The notes under the pieces: model-generated | What the model was told of the DNA's origin: nothing | Seen by the model: only the letters and a program-made list of their open reading frames with translations | The model's database searches: none | Source: Blasia pusilla | Taxonomy: Eukaryota; Marchantiophyta; Marchantiopsida; Blasiales | Assembly: GCA_050084515.1 (NCBI GenBank) | Contig: CM114271.1 | Location: 64,914,001-64,978,000, forward strand | Reading direction: 5' to 3' | Length of the DNA: 64,000 nucleotides | Made by a program: the position numbers and the translations under genes | Shown here: one piece after another, positions 55,323 to 64,000 of the stretch | Layout: each line of letters opens with the position of its first letter | How positions within the stretch are numbered: the first letter of the stretch is position 1

Positions 55323-58300
55323 CATCTGCGGAATCTTTTCTCGTTGAAATGCATCGATCCAGGTTAAATACTAGAGCGTTGCTACCAATTTACAACTGGA
55401 TCGATCGATCTCGAGGAAGTATGGATCGGAAAACTCAAATGTTAGGACACCATTCGACAATGATTGGTATGGAGATGTTCACAGTTTTCTGAAGAGAAGG
55501 AAATTATTATGACCATGGCCAGTTGATCCAACTGCATTCATCATGTATGACAATGACGACTGTCCTCATCCCCAGACGACGACAGAAAGCGTTCACATCA
55601 CTTTCAGGCCTTAAACCTGTCGATTCACTGTCCAGTCTACACACTTGGTGAGTTGTCACACATTACTTACTTGATATAAATACTCCAAAAAATGATCAGC
55701 CTACACTATTCCTTTGACAATCACTACCTTCCCGGAATTACGAGCAAAAATCTCTCATGAATACTTACGCCCAACAGTTTCCTGCAATCCGAGTCCATAC
55801 AATTCAACAGTGATTCCTCACTTAGAACTATGATTGTTTGAGACCTCATTACAGTTCTCGAGTACGGTCAATCTCACTGGGTATTGGTGACAGTCATCGC
55901 ACATCGGTCATAACATCACGGCACACATTCAGGTGTGCACAGACGTAACTAAGATTCAACTCGTTTCATCTAAGCATGAGTGCAAGGGCCCCTACAGTCG
56001 AAACTACTCCAGACTATAAGGACTCATGTTTCAATACTCCTCAATAACCTCTACATAACAGGCATAAAATAAAGCAGCATGAGAGGGCTCTCCTATAACG
56101 TATTATGGAATAACCAAGTAGACGTGCAATCAGTGGATAGTACCGTTTGGCTCTGACGTGAAAAGACCCTATCCGGAGGTTACAGACCAGGTCAAAATGT
56201 GCAGGATACCAAATCCAACGACCTGCCCATTTTGTCCGTTCGGCCACGCATGCGTGACACTATAAGACCTTTCCGTAAGTAACAATGACATGTCTGACAA
56301 TCACTACCTTCCCGGAATTACTCTTAACAGTATGGTCCAACCTCGCTTTGGAATGCTAGCGCTCACCTATCAGCAAAGCGAAGTTAGAGCTCACATGCGA
56401 TGGTAGTCTACAACCACGTTCATATGCAGAATCACCAAGACTACTATGAGAAAGAGAGGCTGCTGGTGAGGTCGTAGGATAGAGACTACAGAATGGGAGT
56501 CATTCCCATCTCGACATCTGTTATGAAAAAGGCTCATGCAGAACCAGTTTCTCCATGAGTTATCACCGAAGGCCTCATCGTGGATTTTCGACATCCTAGA
56601 CCATCCTTGTAATTTTTTTCTAGCTTGGTCACGAGACGAAGAGTCACGAATGACATGGAACTTCGCCGATGTTACTAGAATGGAAGGTTGGTGCCTAGCA
56701 AAGTTCAACCTAACATTCCAAGCCGTCACTGTGTTGAAAACTCCAATTGATGGGAGCAATAGATCTTTAGGAATCCTAGTAGAAATCCATCAAACCTGCT
56801 CAGAGGCTTCCCTACATCCCATTGCTCACCGTTGCTCAGTGACTGAAGGCCTCCATGGTTAAGAGTATCGTTTCCGGATCATGGCTGGGTATCATCCCAG
56901 GATCATTTGAGATTAAGAAGGGAATGGACTACTCATAACTTTGGTCAAGACTAACGCCAAGAGGATTGTTTCGATGGAGCGAAAACCCTCTCCTCATAGT
57001 GGATGACTCTAGGGCGATGGTCGCGTGTGTACCTGCAGATTGAACGAATTGAAGAATCGGAGCGGACAAAGATACATAACGATAGAATTTCGCGGCATCT
57101 CTGAATCTGCAAGACTTGTCTCAAACTGGAACGACATTAGAACTCATAATGCAAAACGAAGGAATTGGACCCTTTCCAGAGAAGTGACAGCGATTTCTAT
57201 CAGGGAGGAGCTGACCCCACCGTCGTCATGAAAGTAGAATGCAGAGCCTACACCGACAAGTGAGACTCTCGAATCCGGACCACATACGAGAGGGCAGGAC
57301 ACTGAAGCCAGATAGAGACGTTCCACACACAATGCTTCGCAACGATGTGCTCGGGCAGGCAAGTGGCGAGCTAGTGAGCCCACAGGATGAAGAGGAGTAC
57401 CCCGACAGTCCCGGATCCGCACTCGCCAAGTGTCTCGTGAAGAATCTAGCTAGAGCTACAGTCAGATGGTGGTGGGTCACAAAGTGAGTATTAAGATTCA
57501 CATTGTGAAAGATGAAGGAGTATGCTCTTTCCGTTCCACCCGTCTTGTGTGAGCGACGCAGATCTGAACCACTACCGACTCTTTCGAAGCCAGACAAGAC
57601 TGATGAAACGAAAAGATCACACTCCTTGATTTTTCCCTCTCGGACAACATCTGTCATCTCTCTCGTCACCTATCACTCACATCAGGAAGGTTTGGCCTGG
57701 CCGGAAACGAGTAAGAAGTAAGAGTACGTCTCTCCACCACCCACCTAAACCGGCTCCCGGCCATGATGGAGGGGAGCATGTTTGTCATATACACGATTCT
57801 TCTTGAACAGTTCCACACCAATTCTCCGACCTTCCCTCTGAGATACACCGTTCGCCTATTCGCTAGTCGAAAGGCTGACAGTGCTCGCTTTATGAGTACG
57901 AAATTCGCAGGCTCGTACGCACACCACTCGGCTCTCCTCCCTTTGTGCCATCCTCTGGCCTGGCGTGGCCTAGCCTGGCCTACTTGGCCGCCCTTCGATT
58001 TCATCGCGCGGGCCGCTGCCTAGCGCGCGCTGACAGTGGAGGATGGCGCTTGCCGGTTCAATTTTGGGCGCCTCAGTCCCGCCGGTGTACCTGCCGTGTC
58101 GTGTGCCTGTATCTGTGTGAGTTCACCGCAATTCCGCTACTCTGCTCGCAAGCCGTGGAGGCGTGAGTGCAGGCCGAGCATATTTAACCGTTGACCAATT
58201 ACAAGTGGCGCTGCACTAGCGCATCGCATCGCGGCGCCCAGGTCGTGAAGTTGTGAGCTACATGCCGATGTCTCAGATCGCGCACACGTGGACGCGCCGA

Positions 58301-60700
58301 TGCCGACTTCCAACCAACGATATGCGTTGTACAGTTCTGGATGTATGTGTGCGTGTGTTTGTAGTGCCGTGGTCACTTTCACCTGGCTGCAAAGCTGCAT
58401 GACATGCCCGCCGAACATACACCGCTGCCACATTCGCCACTCGTACCATCTCCAACGAAGAAAAAAATTATCCTACCCGGCGAAGAGATGAGACCGGACG
58501 TAGCGGTCTCTTCTCTCTCTTCTCCCCGTTCGCTACGATCCTCCGGCTCCTGGCCGGGAACTCCGACCTTTCGCGTCGTCAAGGACCAGACCTCCGGGTC
58601 CTTGCTGGGAGGTCCGACCATTCTTCTCGTGGAAGTCGGGTACAGGTCCAGAGGGGGGGGGATAGTGACGGACGGAGCTCCCTCCTTAGCGCAAAGCCGC
58701 AAGACAGAAGTTTGATAGCTCCCGCAAGAGGTCCCGAACGTGTTGTTTGTTTCGTATGGCAAGAGCTCCCAAGGGATCGCTTATTAAGGAAGTGCCTCCA
58801 CTTTCGTGGTGGTTTGAACGCGCTTGTCCTGTGGCTGACTCAGCAGGGCAGTTGAGCAAGAGTTGGTGGAATCATGGGACTAATTGATGGAGGCGGTGCA
58901 GAAGAGAGATCGACCACGTGTACGATTACAGTGAGCTGACTGGTTATTTTTTCTCTGCATGTTAGGAGGGGACGGGAAAAACGATCCAAGGGGCAACTAC
59001 GCTGGAAATATTCTCTCGATATTTCCTTTCTCGCGAACTGGAGGAATGGAGTCCCTCGACTCCATCGAGTCCTTACTGAGCCCTACGGACCAGCCTAAAG
59101 TACGGTACCCAGATACAGGCATCTATCTGTCCCTGGAGACAGCTAGGCGGATGAATCCAGATTCCCGTACCCCACCGCCAAGGATTCCGTGGGCCCGGCT
59201 CCCTGCGGGCCCTACATCATCAGCTCCCCAGCCACTCGCCAGCGGGATGAAGCGGAGAGGGAACTTTCCCCCTGTCCACGACGCGTTACTCACGTTCCCT
59301 CACGACCTCTCCATATATGTTAGATATGGAGAGCACCGTAACGACGCCGGACCGCTCAGAAGATCGGAAGAAACCATATCCTCTGGTCCCCACTCCTAAC
59401 AGGCTTCTTCATGACAGTGGCGAATTTCGAGATGTGGGCGTAGGCACTTGGAGTTGGGGTCCGACGTTTCTTTGCTTCCCGGAGCTTGATGGACATCGAA
59501 CCTAGACCCCATTATTAATTCATTCACCGAACCTGCTCCACGGGGATGTGAACAGTCGGTGTCCGGCGTCTCTCGCTGCAAGTTACAGAAGTACGCGTAC
59601 CGTATGAGCTTATGGTAACGTCATCTAATATCAATGTCCGGCCATTCCCAGCAATCCCGCGCTTGCAGTGGTCTTGGCAGCTTGGCTTGTAATCACCGCG
59701 ACGCCAGAAAGAGGGAAGCTGAGGAGAGGAACCCATCGGCAGCAGAAGGAGTAAAGGGCCATGCTCGGCGGATTCATAGAGTCGGGGAACGAGAGAGGGA
59801 GGAGAACGCGCGGACGAGGACTCGAGCCGGGTCGAGCGCAGAGGGATGGCAGGGACCGTCTCCTTACGGACGGAATGTCTTACGGAGCTAGTACGGTATA
59901 ACTATGCCAGATGCCGAGGATGTGAAGCCGGCTGACGCACTGGTTAAAAACTACAGGTCACTGTCCTCCGATCGTAGCGTCATAACATCTCTGCCAGAAT
60001 CGAGGGGAAGTGCCTGCTGACGATAAATCGGTTGGCGCTACCGCTCATCGGCTCATCCGTGTTGTTTAATTAATTTGCGGCATCCGATAACAACGCATAT
60101 CAGCCGTTGACTGGCCTCGATCTATATCTACAGATTCGAGGTCAACGGCTAGCTTTCCTCGAAGATTTCACCGGACATCGTGATTGGTGCAGCGCCCAAG
60201 GGCTACCAGCTGTGCGCACAGCCCAGCTGTGCTTCGGCAACAGTGCCGTTCTTTCCTTAACCGGGATACGCCGTGTGGCAAAATTCCGACTCCTCTCCGT
60301 TCACCGAGTCGTGACCCGAGGCAGCCGACATGAGGTATTGCACTGTTGGATCCAATCGACGCACTCTATTGCGTTTCTTCTGACACAGAGCGAGTGAGGG
60401 TTTCGCGACACCGGTTCCGTCGTGCTGGTAAGCGGCCCAACTGCCACCTGGCACCACATCATCGTCTACCTACGTTCTGTCGACGTCGCCAGAGCTGCGA
60501 GGAGGAGGGCCACAAGATCGCATCATCCGGTGGCTCCGCCTACCCACCAATTTTCTCGTGCTGTCACTTTCCTTTTCTGTACTTCCGATTGGTTTTCCAC
60601 TTTTTATCGAAGTGCATCTTTTCTTAGGAATTTGTAAATTCCAAATCACCCTGGTAAAAGGATTTTTCGAAGCCGTTTTCTAACGACTTCGTACCTTTTC
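55323..60700. other. Low-repeat region without an identified gene
   Basis: No conserved domain recognised on either strand. A 27-bp direct repeat starting TGACAATCACTACC occurs at 55715-55741 and 56295-56321. 57200-59900 is GC-richer with several overlapping ORFs (57226-57669 minus, 58379-58762 minus, 58959-59399 plus). None shows a motif I know and most overlap an ORF on the other strand, so I call no gene. Confidence 0.3.
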
Positions 60701-62047
60701 CTATAAACAGAGACAGATGGGAAAATAGAATTTATAAAATAAAAAGAAGGTGGGATTGAAATAACCTGTACCACCTCCTAAAAAAAATAAAATTAAATAA
60801 CTGTACCAGCATCCCACCCATTCAAAATTAGTTCTTTTTATTAGTCGGTGGGGTTCATGAATGGAAGTTGATATAAAATTCAGTACAATATTAAAAACCA
60901 CCTTTGAAAAGTACCTTCTGCCATAACGACTACTTTGAAATAAACTTCTGAGCAGGACGCGAGTTTATCAATACAAAGCGAGATAATCATGACCAGGCTA
61001 TAGTAATTTGGAACTAATAACTTCAGTTCCCAATTCATAATTCCTTTTAGATATTTTTCTTTATTTAAAAGTGTTCCCTTGGAAGAAAAGTTCGAATGGC
61101 TGCCCTGTAATCATTTCGAAACTCATCCTGAAAATAGAATTAATATATTACTAAAATATAAGGATAAACAGTAAGAACCACACCTCCACACAGTCGCCCC
61201 CATAGGAAAAGTGTAATCCACTAGAAGATAGCTGAAAAATAATTTCTTGCTCCGTGTACGAATCCAGATTATTCGAAGCTTGTTAGGATATTTGGACTAA
61301 ACTTGGGATAATATTCCCTTCTTGGACTTACGCGAAGAAAAGAATGAAAATGCTGGTTTTATTTTAACATACCTTTGAATTGTATGGCGCATAGAATCGT
61401 GAAAATATCTTTATTAAAAGCCCAATTTCTTAATGAATAGGAAAATATTCTAGTATACCAAAATTTATTCGGAGTAATAGACTAATTTTAAACTATATAT
61501 ATATCTCTATTTTTTAAGAATTATATATTTTTAAATGGAAACAATGGTATATTTATATGATCTACTGAAATAAAAGGATAAAAATTAAACTTTTCTTGTC
61601 GCTTTTCTCCGGAAGACAAAGGGTCTTCGAAGCCAAAATCCTGTAAATGTCATCTTGACGTGGCATATCATGCAGCCTGAAACTTTTCTTAATCCTACAG
61701 TTTCCCGTGTGAGTTCCGTACGTCTATAAATAGGACCCTGTACCTTTATGCTACACGGTTGAATTCATGTCATCCTAAGCGAATATGCTCTAAACACTCC
61801 TTCAAATACTCACTAAAGGGATGGATAACTACGTCCAAGGCTCGGACAATTTATTTTAGGCCGTCCGTTTCTTAAGGGATATATTCATGCTTATACGGTT
61901 TCTAAAAAATTGTTTCAATCTATCCATTTTATTATAAAATGAAGTTCAAAAGATGAAAAATAATAATAATAACAACTCAAAAGAAGAGTCAAAAATGCAT
62001 AAAAGAATGAAAAAGAAAATGGCAAACAAACTAACGCAAACATCGGC
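60701..62047. other. AT-rich gene-free stretch
   Basis: No coding sequence. A TATA-like box CTATAAATAGG lies near 61723 with a transcribed-looking region after it, but no ORF follows. Confidence 0.35.
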
Positions 62048-63800
62048 TCAACGAGTTACACGATTGATAGTTTGAAACAAATCTGACAAGAACACGAGTG
62101 GGTGGTCAGATGTGAATGTACGACGAGGCGAGCGACCCCCCATCACCTCCGCACAATGTATCAATGCCAAGGCTTGTGCACGTTGTAAGGCCACTGAGAT
62201 GCATTGCCGAAAATAAGTAGTAACTACCGAGAGAGAAGGACTACTGGAAGGGGCAAGGTGATGATTCTGGAGGAAGTGGTGAGCACATGTTTTCAGGAAA
62301 GTATCAAAAGACACATGTAAATGACCGAATACTTCCACTGCACAAGAAATAAATCCATCAGTTGTATGTCTCACACCATAACTTAATTCCTTGATTCTTG
62401 CTACACCTTCGGCCGCCAAACCTTTGGTATATACGGCTTGACACACCAAGTCAAAACATGTTGGATCAGCAACCAACACATCACCTAGTGTCCGGAATCC
62501 CCCTCAAGACATAACAAGATCCACTCTCACACGACAGGTTGCTTGTGTGGTTGAAGGTAGGGCATGGAGTTGCTCTTGCCCAACAGTGTATCCTGCAGTA
62601 TGAGCCACCGATGCTACCGCCTCTCTAATGACATCATGTGTGGCCGTTCCTTCTCCACCATGTGCACATCAGAGAATATGGATACCCTTGGCATCAATGG
62701 AATCCCCGCATACACAATTCGGCACACCTAAGAGAGAAGGATGGGGAAGTCCAAGATGTAACCGCAAAGTTGTTAAGAATATACTTCGAGGAAGACAAAA
62801 TGGAAGAATAAGAGGATTTGCAGTAAGCCACGCCCCGCTCCGGTACCCGCACATGTACGTAGACGAGCTCGATTAGCGTCAGAGGATGCCTCGGAGCGAA
62901 TGCTGGAAAGGTTGATTTGATGCAGATTCTCGGAGATATGCTCTTGAAGTCGATCAAGCCCTTCCGTAATCAGTTGACTGAAAGGAGGTAGAATTGCTTG
63001 TGTAGCAAGAGGAAGAAGAGCTCGTGGAGATCTCAGTTGTTGTTGAAATAACAAGTCCCCCTCCTCTACATGGGCGATATGATCCATCAAGATAGGTGTA
63101 TCTCCTTGGAGAAACCTTGAAGCCATATTCGGTGCTACCAACACCCAACTCCCCAAAAAGGCTGCGGGAGCAGATGCGACTGTGGAGGACAGTCGCACAC
63201 CTCTAAAAGAAATAGGCAAGATAGCTTGTCGTGAAGCAAAGACACCATCCTCTCCCTCAAAGGTATTCGGGCCAAGAAGTTGACCAAAAGTTGCCAAGAT
63301 AGAATCGTCAAAAGAGGCCAACCGATGTAAGAACCTTGAAGTGGGAGGACAAGTGCGAAGGAGGTAGGAAGGACATCGTAGAAATATTGGGTGAGAATCC
63401 CATAAGCCACTTGGGGATCCCCTGGATGAGGTAATAAATGAAGCCATTCCACGTCTTTCAAAAGGGCCTCATCCAAGAACTTTGAGATATAGTTGATGAA
63501 GTCAATTGGGACCCCAAGAACTCTAACCCCTTCAATGTAGTTGGGAAAATCAAGAGTAGGTGGGGTGAATGTTGAGGGAAGGCATGAAGGAGACCATACT
63601 CCACATTTACTAGGTTGGACTTTAAGGTTTAAAAAAGAGAATTGCTCCATGAAATGAGTATAAGCAGGAACCACTTCAGAAGGAGGACCTATAATATGAA
63701 TGTCATCAGGAATATGAGGGAAAAGACAAGATGGAAATGCTTGCGTTGATGCTCAAAGGGCACGAAAATGGGCAATGGCAAAGAGTGGGCCACCCATGGC
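62048..63800 (-). pseudogene. Non-LTR retrotransposon: RT C-part and endonuclease-like C-terminal domain
   Basis: Read on the minus strand. The RT active-site block PDDIHIIGPPSEVVPAYTHF lies near 63640-63700 (first position of YADD-type motif degraded). It is followed by LNLKVQPSKCGVWSPS, GVRVLGVPI, WLHLLPHPGDPQVAYGIL, a frameshift near 63370, then PSYLLRTCPPTSRFLHRL and FLGSWVLVAPNMASRFLQ. After another frameshift near 62770 comes a C-x-C..H..C cluster (CVCGDSIDAKGIHIL, stop, C), HDVIREAVASVAHTAGYTV and VRVDLVMS..LGDVLVADP, resembling the zinc knuckle plus PD-(D/E)xK restriction-like endonuclease of R2-type elements. The C-terminal 140 codons (62048-62479) end with NRVTR and a stop. The N-terminal part lies beyond the window or is lost. 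Confidence 0.75.
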
Positions 63801-64000
63801 TTGCATAGGGCCACAGGCGCCCCCCTCCCCCCGCATTTACACCCTCATAGGGGTGCGCGCTAGGGCCCCCCCTGCATTTACTCTTCCCCCCCTCTTTTGC
63901 ATTTAAGACCCCCACATGGACGTGGTAGGAGAATGGAGCTTTGAGGAACGTGGTAAAACAGCCGCCATAGTAAGGCGGAGTAGACATGGTGAGTAGGATG
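63801..64000. other. C-rich spacer with GCATTTA repeats
   Basis: Three runs of CCCCC separated by GCATTTA (63834, 63879, 63898). This breaks the expected upstream RT sequence of the non-LTR element. Confidence 0.45.

Noticed and set aside
57226-57669. Minus-strand ORF of 147 codons as a gene
   Set aside because: No recognisable motif and it overlaps open frames on the plus strand; GC-rich DNA gives chance ORFs.
61723-61733. TATA box as promoter of a gene
   Set aside because: No coding sequence or RNA gene could be found downstream within several hundred bases.

Overview
This window is a repeat-dense nuclear segment from a plant-type (streptophyte) genome. The signs are Ty1/copia elements with a tRNA-iMet primer-binding site, Ty3/gypsy elements, hAT transposons and MITEs, a satellite of about 180 bp, and an intron-containing alpha-carbonic anhydrase gene of land-plant style. 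I cannot name the species. A retroelement with a DNMT3-type methyltransferase would fit an early-diverging streptophyte or land plant, but that is inference.

Layout. 1-1350: array of short palindromic motifs. 1882-10116: Ty3/gypsy copy 1, with a 3' LTR at 9391-10116. 10117-12897 and 18204-20620: degenerate satellite, interrupted by a hAT MITE, by the 5.3-kb copia element 1 (12898-18203, LTR pair and target-site duplication) and by a large fold-back repeat (19118-21531). 21532-24736: AT-rich DNA with an 80-bp tandem repeat and a broken minus-strand ORF. 24737-35812: Ty3/gypsy copy 2, with a nested 1,031-bp solo LTR. 37172-41695: copia element 2, with a nested 630-bp solo LTR of the gypsy family. 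42830-44038: two more hAT MITEs. 45505-47741: hAT-type transposase on the minus strand. 49-60 kb: lower-repeat DNA with the alpha-carbonic anhydrase gene (52785-55322) and otherwise unassigned sequence. 62048-63800: minus-strand non-LTR retrotransposon fragment.

Main discovery. Both gypsy copies share an unusual pol layout: Gag with two zinc knuckles, aspartic protease, a complete DNMT3-like C5 cytosine methyltransferase domain (motifs I, IV, VI, VIII and IX-X in canonical order), RT, RNase H, integrase, and a C-terminal PHD finger. A DNA-methylation 'writer' and a histone 'reader' module would thus sit in one retrotransposon. Methyltransferase capture by charophyte and dinoflagellate retrotransposons has been published, but I know of no description of it together with a PHD finger. 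In both copies the catalytic Cys of motif IV (PCQ) is Tyr. Both copies are dead: many in-frame stops, mainly TAG, look like products of methylcytosine deamination (CAG to TAG, TGG to TAG, CGA to TGA).
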